32,330 bases of DNA from Pseudomonadota bacterium (GTDB lineage: Bacteria > Bdellovibrionota_B > Oligoflexia > Oligoflexales > RGVZ01): positions 1 through 32,330 of the forward strand of contig JAPLFV010000238.1 of the NCBI GenBank assembly GCA_026390495.1, read 5' to 3'. The stretch's first letter is position 1. Each line of letters begins with the position of its first letter. Shown in pieces: positions 18,459 through 26,162 of the stretch. The notes under the pieces are model-generated. The model saw only the letters and a list, made by a program, of their open reading frames with translations. It did no database searches and was not told where the DNA came from. A program made the translations under genes and the position numbers.

Positions 18459-19002
18459 CGGTACCGACCTTTAATTCTCAAAAACATCGACCTGAACCGA
18501 AGTTTAAGCTTCGACATAACAGACGTCAGTCAGCTCGTGAATGGATTCGTCGAGGACTATCCCAGCGTGAAGATGGCGGCAGCAAGAGAGTCTTGGAACT
18601 TGTGTCTAGAATTGGAAATTGAAAATAGACTGTTCGCAATTCAGTTCTTACCACTAGCACCAACCGCGTTTAGATCGAGGTTCAAAATTAAAGCCTCATA
18701 CCAAGATCACTCGGTGTATTGCTTGTAAAGCCTGAGCAGATCTATATTGCCCGCTCACCACTAAAACCCAAGTGTCTTGTTCATACTCGTATTAGCAACC
18801 AAACCAAACACATTAAGTGGTGCGTCATATTGGCATAACTAGAGACTGCATGACTCTAGACTTTCAGCACAAAACTTATCAAATTCACCTAAAGGTGATA
18901 GGTCACCTCCAATCCGAACGAAGGAAAAAAATTGCTGAAAAGTCGGCCTATGAAAAATGCGATGCAGCAAATCAGTACTTTAAAGTACCACATTTTATCT
19001 AA
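18459..19002 (+). pseudogene. Possible decayed gene in three frames
   Basis: Three protein-like open stretches follow one another in different frames on the plus strand: about 18459-18728, 18692-18829 and 18817-19002. Adjacent stretches overlap, so two single-base shifts in the same direction would join them into one frame of about 180 codons. The first includes ARESWNLCLELEIENRL; the last ends YFKVPHFI. None has a convincing start codon with a ribosome binding site. I recognise no family. It could equally be non-coding DNA with chance open frames. Confidence 0.3.
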
Positions 19003-19061
19003 CATCTTATTTTAACAGATCTGATTCACCTCAATACTCGCCTGTTCTCTTTTAAGTCTCC

Positions 19062-19067
19062 TATAAT
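19062..19067 (+). promoter_or_regulatory. Possible -10 element for the gene at 19189
   Basis: A perfect TATAAT lies 121 nt before the ATG. No recognisable -35 hexamer sits 16-18 nt upstream and there is no TGn extension, so an activator might be needed or the match may be chance. If used, the transcript would have a leader of roughly 115 nt. Confidence 0.25.
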
Positions 19068-19144
19068 TGCTGCCATGCCTGCGCGATCATCATTTAAAGG
19101 TCATTTTTTTTTGATTGATCAAACACTCCAATGCCTCTACACCT

Positions 19145-19164
19145 AAAGTGTCAGTGAACACTTT
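19145..19164 (+). promoter_or_regulatory. Inverted repeat in the leader of the gene at 19189
   Basis: AAAGTGT (19145-19151) and ACACTTT (19158-19164) form a perfect 7-bp inverted repeat with a 6-nt spacer, ending 10 nt before the AAGGAG ribosome binding site. It could be a repressor operator or a small mRNA hairpin. Confidence 0.4.
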
Positions 19165-19188
19165 CAATTGATTTAAGGAGTCATCAGA

Positions 19189-19830
19189 ATGAAAGCTTTA
19201 AAAGTTTTTGGATTATTATCAGGCATGTTTATTGGAGTGAATGCAGCAGCGCAAGTTGAGCCATTAAATTTTGACAATCATTTTGAATTCAATATGAATT
19301 TGAATTCACGTCAGGAAGTGATTCGCAATTTTCGCCAGTTGAATGCGGAAGTCAGCAGAGCTAGAATCGCAATTCACAGAGCCGAGTATGGCGCTCAGAA
19401 TGTGACTAGATATGCGTTGGCATTTGAGCAACACATTGAGCATGTCATTTACACAGTTCGAACATCAGAGGACAAACCGACTCTTTTGCGAGTTCAGCAA
19501 GGCGCACAAGCGGCACGCCGTGATTTGCGGGTGGCATTAACTCGATCTGGACTGATGAGAGATCCTGTTGTGAATCAACATTTTGATCGTTATCATGCAA
19601 CTGCTAACGTTGCATTTTCTGCTCTTGGTCGCTATAGACAATCCCTCATTCGAGACGACAATGGAGTCGGCAATTATGTATGCAGCGCAAGTGATAATGG
19701 CTGGGAAGAACATCGCGGTGGTCATACCGGCTATGGACGAAATATCAGACAGGCACAGCGCCAAGCATTGCAAAGCTGTCAGAGAGTTCATGGTGACTGC
19801 ACTGTCGATTTTTGCCATCAACAACCTTGA
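19189..19830 (+). CDS. Secreted protein with Cys-rich C-terminal domain
   Basis: The product has 213 residues. AAGGAG lies 8 nt before the ATG. The N-terminus is a clear Sec signal peptide with likely cleavage after the Ala-rich GVNAAAQ (about residue 21). Residues of about 35-155 are Arg/Ala/Glu-rich and predicted mostly helical. The last 50 residues hold Cys near 164, 197, 204 and 209 and the pattern AQRQALQSC...GDCTV. This resembles small secreted DUF4189-type domains, in which an Ala-Leu-x-x-Cys helix is followed by a Cys-Val strand; the match is tentative. The gene stands alone, with an inverted repeat in its leader and a strong terminator after it, so it is probably a single-gene transcription unit. 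Confidence 0.8.
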   Translation: MKALKVFGLLSGMFIGVNAAAQVEPLNFDNHFEFNMNLNSRQEVIRNFRQLNAEVSRARIAIHRAEYGAQNVTRYALAFEQHIEHVIYTVRTSEDKPTLLRVQQGAQAARRDLRVALTRSGLMRDPVVNQHFDRYHATANVAFSALGRYRQSLIRDDNGVGNYVCSASDNGWEEHRGGHTGYGRNIRQAQRQALQSCQRVHGDCTVDFCHQQP

Positions 19831-19892
19831 TGACAACTCTTTGTCAGTTGGCTGATCAGCAAATTCAAAAATAATCGAATCGCGTTTTACAG

Positions 19893-19925
19893 GTCACTAG
19901 CACTAAATATGCTAGTGACTTTTTT
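19893..19925 (+). terminator. Strong intrinsic terminator
   Basis: GTCACTAGCA (19893-19902) pairs perfectly with TGCTAGTGAC (19910-19919) around a 7-nt loop, followed by six T. It lies about 60 nt after the stop of the secreted-protein gene, and its T-run reaches the stop codon of the convergent nuclease gene. Confidence 0.92.
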
Positions 19926-21060
19926 ATAACTTGTCGCACTGGGTTTCAAAGTCAATTTTATTGCGACCCAAGGCAATCCGAGCATTCATTTCTGCACGAC
20001 GAATTTCTCGAACCTTTATGGTTCTAGCATCGGTATATTTTTCAGTAGCAGGGTCAAACAGTCTATTCAGGACACCTGCCAGATGATATCCGCCACGGAC
20101 TATAAGTTGCGAAATTTTATCAGTCCGAACTTTTGCATAACTCGTTGCGTCTGATGCTGGAACAGGTTCGTATGCCATGTCTCGGTGCTTATTAGCATAC
20201 TCCACCCAGCGAAGCACATCGTCTTCCATTAAGGCCTTTAATTCGTCTCGACGCTCTTTTGCCTCGGCCTGCAACTTAGCAGTAAAGGTCGGATATATTT
20301 CCAGAAGATTTCGATTTTGAAACGCCTCGTCCGATGGCATTTGCAATGCGCTTTTGGCGATTCTATCGACAAGAACATCATCCCACAAAGCATGAAGATT
20401 GTTTGTGATAAAGGTTTTGATGGTATTCCCATTGGCATCCTTGCCATCAATTTGCAATGTTTGAGATACAATACAATTTAGACTCGGCCGAAAAATATTT
20501 TCGCCACAGTTTTGTTGTGCAATATTTCTTATTGGATATAAGGACAGGCCATCAAAGGTTATTGTTTGCCCATTACCGCCTGAATCAGAACCGCGACCAC
20601 TGTGGAGAGGTTGGTGTGAATCACCTGCGATGTGGCCTAAAAATCGCAAATAACAAAGCCTCTGATCTTCTTTATCTGCCGGAAGAGACTGCAACTTGTC
20701 CTGAGCTCTTAAAGCCATCTGAAGCAAATCACCGGTCGTCGGTGAGGTAAACGGCTCTTTGTTTTTTGGTTTTACTAAACTCGTCGGCTCCCAATATCCA
20801 CCATCCTCAAAATTTATAAAATGATAGCCCGCTGTTGAGTTCCAAGGGGCAATCCGTTTGACTTGATCTGGCCAGGTACATTGCAACGCAAATGGTTCAC
20901 CCTTCGTCATTTGGTCCACTACTGTTTTTGCAGTGGGAGTCAACAAGCCATATGCAACATGACAAACTGTCAAGTGGCCTAAATCTCCATAGGCAAATAC
21001 AGAACTTGAAGCGAGCAAAGGAAGCATCAAAAAAGTTTTTTTTGCGAAAATCGAAGACAT
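19924..21060 (-). CDS. S1/P1-family zinc nuclease, exported
   Basis: This is a single-strand-preferring nuclease or 3'-nucleotidase of the S1/P1 family, with three zinc ions, acting outside the cytoplasm. From the ATG at 21060 it has 378 residues; AAGGAG lies 6 nt upstream, so the earlier in-frame start at 21090 is rejected. A signal peptide ends at about Ala23, leaving mature YGDLGHLTV. Zinc-ligand motifs appear in family order: GH near the N-terminus (H29), WPD, YHFIN, HIAGDSHQPLH, GGNG and NLHALWDD. In P1 the first mature residue is Trp, whose backbone binds zinc; here it would be Tyr. The protein is about 100 residues longer than mature P1, with the extra length mainly at the C-terminus. 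The small Cys-rich protein gene lies 11 nt upstream, probably in the same transcript. Confidence 0.92.
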   Translation of the reverse strand: MSSIFAKKTFLMLPLLASSSVFAYGDLGHLTVCHVAYGLLTPTAKTVVDQMTKGEPFALQCTWPDQVKRIAPWNSTAGYHFINFEDGGYWEPTSLVKPKNKEPFTSPTTGDLLQMALRAQDKLQSLPADKEDQRLCYLRFLGHIAGDSHQPLHSGRGSDSGGNGQTITFDGLSLYPIRNIAQQNCGENIFRPSLNCIVSQTLQIDGKDANGNTIKTFITNNLHALWDDVLVDRIAKSALQMPSDEAFQNRNLLEIYPTFTAKLQAEAKERRDELKALMEDDVLRWVEYANKHRDMAYEPVPASDATSYAKVRTDKISQLIVRGGYHLAGVLNRLFDPATEKYTDARTIKVREIRRAEMNARIALGRNKIDFETQCDKL

Positions 21061-21071
21061 GAGTTTCTCCT

Positions 21072-21407
21072 TTAAAATTTGAGCTCGCACATTGACTCCT
21101 TTACCTTTGCCGCTACACAGTCATTCACGTTGTCTTGAGAGTCAGCTACAATTTTAACCGATGAACTCTGGCATTTTACGAAACTTGCGAGACGCCATTT
21201 TCCTTTGAACTCTTCGCAAGCGCAGCCGTAATCTTTTACAATAAAACAGCCTCCAGAAATCTCCTGCCATTCATTGATGGAAACCTCGCGAAAATCACCA
21301 TCTTGGTAATCCGCTGAAACTGAATCCTTTAGTTGATTCTGACCTTTGGTAGATTTGCAACTTTCTGCAAAAACCAAAATAAAACTCAGGAGAAAGACTA
21401 TTCTCAT
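21072..21407 (-). CDS. Small Cys-rich exported protein, probably a lipoprotein
   Basis: The product has 111 residues. A short hydrophobic signal segment (about residues 3-14) ends near AESC at Cys17; the Glu two residues before Cys makes this a poor lipobox, so it may instead be a periplasmic protein. The mature part has six further Cys (for example GGCFIVKDYGCACEEF), suggesting disulfide bonding. AGGGA precedes the ATG by about 8 nt. The gene sits 11 nt upstream of the nuclease gene on the same strand, so the two products may act together, but no known immunity or chaperone family is recognised. Confidence 0.7.
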   Translation of the reverse strand: MRIVFLLSFILVFAESCKSTKGQNQLKDSVSADYQDGDFREVSINEWQEISGGCFIVKDYGCACEEFKGKWRLASFVKCQSSSVKIVADSQDNVNDCVAAKVKESMCELKF

Positions 21408-21549
21408 TTGTAGGTCCCTTTTTCTTTAGATCACCAATCCATCATTTGTTGTCGCATCCATGCACGAAAACCTTATCTTTTGAGCTTTGTCACAACTCAA
21501 CAAACATCATCTCAAGCAGGATTAACGAAGTGTCTTACAAAATTATATA

Positions 21550-23076
21550 CTAATAAAAGACATATCCCAAACCTAGGTATCCATTAACTAATGAACTCCT
21601 CGTCACAGAGGTTCCATTATTTTGGCAATCTGATTCGACTTTATGACATCGAGCGATATACAAAACGCGAGACTGCCCTCCAATCAGTAATGTCATGTAC
21701 TTGGTAGGATCAACGGCGAGGTAGCCTCCCCATTGGTCGATAACAGTATCGTTGGTTTTTGACCGTTCAGTTGATTGCACCAGTTTTGCTGCATTCAACC
21801 CGATTCCCCATCTACGGACTGTCCAACGATACCACGCACCTCCACCGATCAACTGCGATTGGATTTGGTCTAAATTCTCCCCTTGAAAGGGCGATTCGAA
21901 TGGTATCATTGGCGTTTGAAGCATGGCTCCCCGGACTTCTAAAACCAAAGTATGCCGCCTATTCGGGTTGCGAAAAAACAAATCCACACCTAGACCAACT
22001 TGCCCAATATAGGACGATATGGGTTGCCCACTACTTTCCACCCCCAGTTCAGATTTCCATTTTGCTTGCCGTCCATGGCCCGTAGCCTCAGCAAAAAGAT
22101 GAAGTGGCTGAAGTGGAACGGTACGAAGTGTTAGAAACCCTCCTGAAACGGATTGCTTTGAGTGGCGAGAAATTTGCTTTTGCGATGCGAATGTATTCTC
22201 GGTTCCGCCATAGATTCCCAATACGACTTCTGACAAACGTAATTCAGGAATAGAATCGTCCTCTATATAATGGACAGTCTTGCCTGATGGATCAAATTGA
22301 ATGGGTCCTGGTGCTGAAGGCAACGGCACCAATTCTATTTTAGGGGGCTCAGGAGCAGGGATTGGTTGATCACCTACTATCATTTCACGGGGCTGCTGTG
22401 ATTGAGTTACAGGTTGCTCCTTGACGATCACAAACCCCGGGTCAAAATGTGAAATAGCATCTTTTGCAATCCGCGAGTTACTATTTACAGCGCGAATTTG
22501 AACTTGAATCGCTTGCGGATCTGACGTTCTCATGATTGACGATGAAGGTTTCAAACTCACTAGGCGCGATTTAAATATTCCGTTCGCTTGAATATTGAGG
22601 TAATACGCCGTTGCACCATCTACTTCGCTCCACTTTAATTCCACAGTCTTTGCAGGTGAATCTGAAGAATTTTCGCCCACTGCGCTGGGTGCAGAAACTG
22701 GTTCAATAGCTGCAAAGCTTCCACTGGCAAAACTTGAAACCTCGGCCCCATCTTTACTGATACGACTCATAGGATTGACCCGCCAATGATAAACTGCTTC
22801 TTTTGGAGATTCCCACTTCAGCTTATGACCTCTAACCTCAGATTTAAAAACTGATGTGCCAAATTTTGAATCGTCAGAAATTTCAATCAGATAAGTTTGA
22901 TCTTTACCTGGGGCCTCCCTCCAAGAAATTTCCACTGGAATTGGCGCACTTATAGACAGATTTGCTTTAAAAATGAGCAAAACTGTAAAGTATAGCTTGA
23001 ATCCCCAATGGTCGTAGTTGTCAAAGATAAAATCCTTGGATACAGTTCTCACTCGATTACAGAAATTTAAATGCAT
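21550..23076 (-). CDS. FN3-like and outer-membrane beta-barrel protein
   Basis: The product has 508 residues from the ATG at 23076, which is preceded by GGAG at 6-nt spacing; the frame is open to 23178 but only weak starts lie there. The N-terminus has a long polar stretch before a hydrophobic segment (GFKLYFTVLLIFKANLSISA), an unusual but possible signal peptide. Two FN3-like modules follow (ISWREAPGKDQTYLIEIS and ELKWSEVDGATAYYLNIQA). Next come a Pro-rich linker with PAPEPPKIELVPLPSAPG and a C-terminal part of about 220 residues with alternating strands. The protein ends in GYLGLGYVFY, with a terminal aromatic typical of outer-membrane barrels recognised by BAM. The FN3-like part is probably periplasmic. 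The downstream gene at 21407 is 142 nt away. Confidence 0.75.
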   Translation of the reverse strand: MHLNFCNRVRTVSKDFIFDNYDHWGFKLYFTVLLIFKANLSISAPIPVEISWREAPGKDQTYLIEISDDSKFGTSVFKSEVRGHKLKWESPKEAVYHWRVNPMSRISKDGAEVSSFASGSFAAIEPVSAPSAVGENSSDSPAKTVELKWSEVDGATAYYLNIQANGIFKSRLVSLKPSSSIMRTSDPQAIQVQIRAVNSNSRIAKDAISHFDPGFVIVKEQPVTQSQQPREMIVGDQPIPAPEPPKIELVPLPSAPGPIQFDPSGKTVHYIEDDSIPELRLSEVVLGIYGGTENTFASQKQISRHSKQSVSGGFLTLRTVPLQPLHLFAEATGHGRQAKWKSELGVESSGQPISSYIGQVGLGVDLFFRNPNRRHTLVLEVRGAMLQTPMIPFESPFQGENLDQIQSQLIGGGAWYRWTVRRWGIGLNAAKLVQSTERSKTNDTVIDQWGGYLAVDPTKYMTLLIGGQSRVLYIARCHKVESDCQNNGTSVTRSSLVNGYLGLGYVFY

Positions 23077-23218
23077 ACAAAGCTCCATTATCTCCACTGA
23101 GATCGTGGAGTGGTAATGCCCGAGGGCCTCAGAACTGATTTTTTGACTCATTTCATTATAGAGCCTTTTTGCTCTCAATAGGAATAGTCATTTTCGACAA
23201 ATTGAAAGGAATACATTA

Positions 23219-24316
23219 ATGAATTCATTTGCAAAGCAAGTTGAGATGGGGCACGAGCAAGTTGTTTTTTGTCACGATCGAGCGACGGGCCTTAAAGCCG
23301 TGATTGCAATTCATGACACTACTTTGGGCCCTGCTTTAGGCGGTACCAGAATGTGGGACTATGCAAACGAGTCAGACGCGTTGTTTGACGTCCTTCGACT
23401 TTCTCGAGGAATGACATATAAAGCTGCCTGTGCAGGCTTGAATTTAGGAGGCGGCAAAGCTGTCATTATCGGCGATGCAAAAAAAATCAAGTCTGAAGCT
23501 TTGTTCAGGGCCTTTGGACGATTTGTAAATAGTTTAGGCGGTCGATACATAACTGCCGAAGACGTCAATGTGAACGTTAACGACATGGAATGGTGTGCTT
23601 CTGAAACAAACTATGTCACCGGTATTTCTAGCCGCCCAGGCGGCTCTGGCGACCCTTCACCTGTAACAGCATGGGGCGTTTTTCATGGAATTAAAGCGGC
23701 TGCAAGGCACCGTTTAGGAAAAGATTCTTTAAAAGGCATGAAGGTCGCAGTTCAAGGTGCTGGTGCCGTAGGTAAGTACCTTTGTGGATACTTGAGCGAA
23801 GAAGGAGCGCAAATATTTATTAGTGATATTGACTCCGTGAAAACAAAGGCTATGGCTGATAAGTTCGGTGCCAAAATTTTAGATGGCCAGCAAATTTTTT
23901 CTGCAGATGTGGATGTATTTGCTCCATGTGCGTTAGGTGCAATTATCAACGATGAAACCCTTCCAATGCTTAAATGCCCAATCATCGCAGGTGGTGCGAA
24001 CAATCAGTTGCTTGACGAGAATAAGCACGGAAATATTTTAAAAGATAAAAAAATCCTATACGCTCCTGACTATGTCATCAACGCTGGAGGACTTATAAAT
24101 GTTTACAATGAACTCCGCGGTTACAATGCAGAAGTAGCTAGAAAGCAAGCAGCATCAATCTACAATACCCTTTTGCAAGTTTTTGAAGATGCGGATAAGC
24201 AAGGAATCTCAACACATGCTGCGAGCAATATTTTTGCAGAGCGAAGAATTAGTGCCGTTCGCGCGGTGACTGCGTTCAAGCACACATATGACAATCAAAG
24301 TTGGATTCGTCGCTAG
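23219..24316 (+). CDS. Leucine dehydrogenase (Glu/Leu/Phe/Val dehydrogenase family)
   Basis: Reversible NAD-dependent oxidative deamination of branched-chain amino acids to 2-oxo acids and ammonia, in the cytoplasm. The product has 365 residues, the normal size. Catalytic residues fall at the positions numbered in Bacillus leucine dehydrogenase: Lys68 in GMTYKAA, Lys80 in LGGGKAVI and Asp115 in TAEDVN. The NAD-binding domain has GAGAVG at about 180-185. AAAGGA lies 9 nt before the ATG. The substrate could be valine or phenylalanine as well as leucine; sequence alone does not settle it. The gene is divergent from the FN3/barrel gene with a short shared promoter region and has no pathway neighbours. 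It could serve amino-acid catabolism or branched-chain fatty acid precursor supply. Confidence 0.93.
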   Translation: MNSFAKQVEMGHEQVVFCHDRATGLKAVIAIHDTTLGPALGGTRMWDYANESDALFDVLRLSRGMTYKAACAGLNLGGGKAVIIGDAKKIKSEALFRAFGRFVNSLGGRYITAEDVNVNVNDMEWCASETNYVTGISSRPGGSGDPSPVTAWGVFHGIKAAARHRLGKDSLKGMKVAVQGAGAVGKYLCGYLSEEGAQIFISDIDSVKTKAMADKFGAKILDGQQIFSADVDVFAPCALGAIINDETLPMLKCPIIAGGANNQLLDENKHGNILKDKKILYAPDYVINAGGLINVYNELRGYNAEVARKQAASIYNTLLQVFEDADKQGISTHAASNIFAERRISAVRAVTAFKHTYDNQSWIRR

Positions 24317-24483
24317 ATAGAGTTTGCTCCTGGATGAACTGGCTCGACGTTGCATGTTGCAGAAAAATGCTTATTTACATGAAGTAAACTCCACTTTTTC
24401 GGCTCCATGCGCCTTGATTCAGTTAACTCCCTACAAGCTCTAAAAGTGGCAAAGGAAGAGTTTTTTGAGGACACGAACGTTAA

Positions 24484-25662
24484 ATGGCGACTAATAAAAT
24501 ACGTGTCCTAACAATTTCGAAGCCATACGTCTCGGCGGCCTATCGCCAAAAGCTCACAGACCTTAGCAAAGATGGCCGGTTTGAGATTGCGTTAATTTGT
24601 CCTTTAAGATGGGATCAAAGAAGTTTTGAAGAAAGTGCCAACGACACTTTCCCAATCTGGAAACTGCCCATTTCTTTCAATGGCTGGAATCACTTCTATT
24701 TCTATCTCGGCCTTGAACGAGTCTTTAGGGAGTTTCGCCCTGACATTGTAAATATTGAAGAAGAACACTATTCGATTGTAACACTTCAGGCCACGCGGCT
24801 TGCGAACAAGCATCACTGTAAGACCATTTTTTACACTTGGCAAAATATCCACAAAAATTACCCGTTACCATTTCGGTTGATTGAAAAATTTGTCTTTCGG
24901 CATGCAAGTATCGGTGTCTGCGGCAACGAAGATGCCGCCAAAATCATTCGAGATAAGGGCTTTCAGGGAGCAACCCCAGTCATTCCGCAAATGGGAGTCG
25001 ATCCAGTACTATTTTCGCCCCCTTCATATGAAGAGTCCTTCAAAAGGAATTTGCGCACCCAACTTGGATTGCGTCGAGAGAGTTTTTGGATGTCCTATTT
25101 TGGTCGATTGGTCCCTGAAAAGGGCATAGATTTGCTATTGAAAGCAATCCCATTGATCACAACTGAACATCCCGAAGTTAAATGTATCATCGTTGGGGAT
25201 GGCCCCGAAGCCAACAAATTAAGGGAACTCTGCAGAACACTGGCAATTGAAGATCGGGTTTCATTTATCCGAGAGGTTCCTTCAACGGAAGTCCCACGAT
25301 ATTTGCAAGCAGTGGATGTGCTCTGTTTGCCGTCTCTAACTAAACCGAATTGGAAAGAACAATTTGGACGAATCCTAGCAGAAGCCATGACAGCGGGTAC
25401 CGTCGTCGTTGGTTCTAATTCTGGAGAAATTCCTCGCGTGATTGGAAAATGCGGTTTGATTTTCGCGGAAGGCGATGAAAAGGCACTCGCTGGCGCCGTT
25501 AAAAAACTGATTGAAAAGCCGACGCTTTGGAAAGAGCTTCAAATGTCAGGAGTGAAATTGGCAAATGAACACTATTCTAGTCAGGCGGTTGCCAAAGAAT
25601 TTTCTGAGGTATTTGCGAGTCTGAGGCCCAAACAAGACTCAGATTCCAATGTCTCTATCTAG
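24484..25662 (+). CDS. GT4-family glycosyltransferase
   Basis: The product has 392 residues with the GT-B fold. The N-terminal domain begins KIRVLTISKPYVS. The C-terminal nucleotide-sugar-binding domain has YFGRLVPEKGIDLLL (about 205-219), IIVGDGPE and the E-x7-E motif of retaining GT4 enzymes (Glu292 and Glu300 in EQFGRILAEAM). It transfers a sugar from a nucleotide donor onto a lipid, glycan or other acceptor, probably at the cytoplasmic face of the membrane; the acceptor cannot be told. The start is fixed by an in-frame stop directly before the ATG; the nearest GAGG is about 13 nt upstream, so initiation may be weak. No other polysaccharide genes are adjacent. The gene ends upstream of repeat copy 2. 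Confidence 0.9.
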   Translation: MATNKIRVLTISKPYVSAAYRQKLTDLSKDGRFEIALICPLRWDQRSFEESANDTFPIWKLPISFNGWNHFYFYLGLERVFREFRPDIVNIEEEHYSIVTLQATRLANKHHCKTIFYTWQNIHKNYPLPFRLIEKFVFRHASIGVCGNEDAAKIIRDKGFQGATPVIPQMGVDPVLFSPPSYEESFKRNLRTQLGLRRESFWMSYFGRLVPEKGIDLLLKAIPLITTEHPEVKCIIVGDGPEANKLRELCRTLAIEDRVSFIREVPSTEVPRYLQAVDVLCLPSLTKPNWKEQFGRILAEAMTAGTVVVGSNSGEIPRVIGKCGLIFAEGDEKALAGAVKKLIEKPTLWKELQMSGVKLANEHYSSQAVAKEFSEVFASLRPKQDSDSNVSI

Positions 25663-25684
25663 AGTCTAGGTGTGTTATTCTTCA

Positions 25685-25708
25685 ATTTTTAGCGTTTCGC
25701 GCTAGCGA
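25685..25708. repeat. Fragment of the right end of the hairpin element
   Basis: This 24-nt segment repeats 25817-25840, the right end of copy 2 of the element, in direct orientation with one mismatch. Both contain the palindrome CGCTAGCG. It lies just left of copy 2 and may be a remnant of another copy. Confidence 0.65.
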
Positions 25709-25720
25709 ATACTACTTCGC

Positions 25721-25843
25721 AGCGCCAAACGAGAAAAGGGCAAGGCGACGATAAAAAACCCGACGAAGATAGTACATTTGGTACAGCGAGGAGGGTTTTT
25801 TGAAGTCAACGCAGCCATTTTTATCGTTTCGCGCTAGCGACTA
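25721..25843. repeat. Inverted-repeat hairpin element, copy 2
   Basis: This is the second copy of the 123-nt element at 11505-11627, gap-free in alignment, with a 77-nt identical core at 25739-25815. It occupies almost the whole gap between the convergent glycosyltransferase and the membrane-protein gene at 25841, and just touches the latter's stop codon. The inner AAAAAACCC/GGGTTTTTT stem reads as GGG plus a T-run on both strands, so it could terminate both transcripts. Confidence 0.85.
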
Positions 25844-26140
25844 ATTTTTGGAAGAAGAATTGCGCCTCAGCACATCCTCAATTTTCGCATGAATCTTCGA
25901 CAATTCCATTGTCATTCGATATCGGTCAGCTTCATGCTTCATCAATTCTCCTCGCGCCGCAACAATTCTGTTGTCCACTTCTTCAATTTTTTTAAGAGTT
26001 GCCTCTGCCGCTTGCTTTAGATCAATACTTGCAGATTCATTGTGGACGCGAGTAACTGGATCCACTGCTGTTTGCCTGTTAAAAAACCAGACAGTTACGG
26101 GAAATGACAACACCAAAAAGGTCATTGACCACCATTTCAT
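25841..26140 (-). CDS. Small coiled-coil membrane protein
   Basis: The product has 99 residues from the ATG at 26140, chosen because AAAGGTGG lies just upstream; the longer frame to 26224 overlaps the preceding gene. Residues of about 5-20 (SMTFLVLSFPVTVWFF) form a membrane anchor. Residues of about 38-92 are helical with regular hydrophobic spacing (LKQAAEATLKKIEEVDNRI), predicting a coiled coil, probably periplasmic. It starts 22 nt after the stop of the larger single-pass protein gene and is almost certainly in its operon. No family is recognised; it may be an accessory subunit of the larger protein. Its stop codon lies at the edge of repeat copy 2. Confidence 0.7.
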   Translation of the reverse strand: MKWWSMTFLVLSFPVTVWFFNRQTAVDPVTRVHNESASIDLKQAAEATLKKIEEVDNRIVAARGELMKHEADRYRMTMELSKIHAKIEDVLRRNSSSKN

Positions 26141-26162
26141 AATTACCACCTTTCGAAAAATA

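Larger units (their letters stand above)
18440..19188. other. Long stretch without an intact gene
   Basis: About 750 bases lie between two called genes. Apart from the possible decayed gene, the region holds the probable promoter and leader of the gene at 19189: a TATAAT at 19062-19067 without a good -35, and an inverted repeat at 19145-19164. Confidence 0.4.

Noticed and set aside
24383-24449. Inverted repeat CCACTTTT/AAAAGTGG and near-direct repeat AGTAAACTCC/AGTTAACTCC before the glycosyltransferase
   Set aside because: The inverted repeat has a 43-nt loop and the direct repeat a mismatch; both are within chance for this length.
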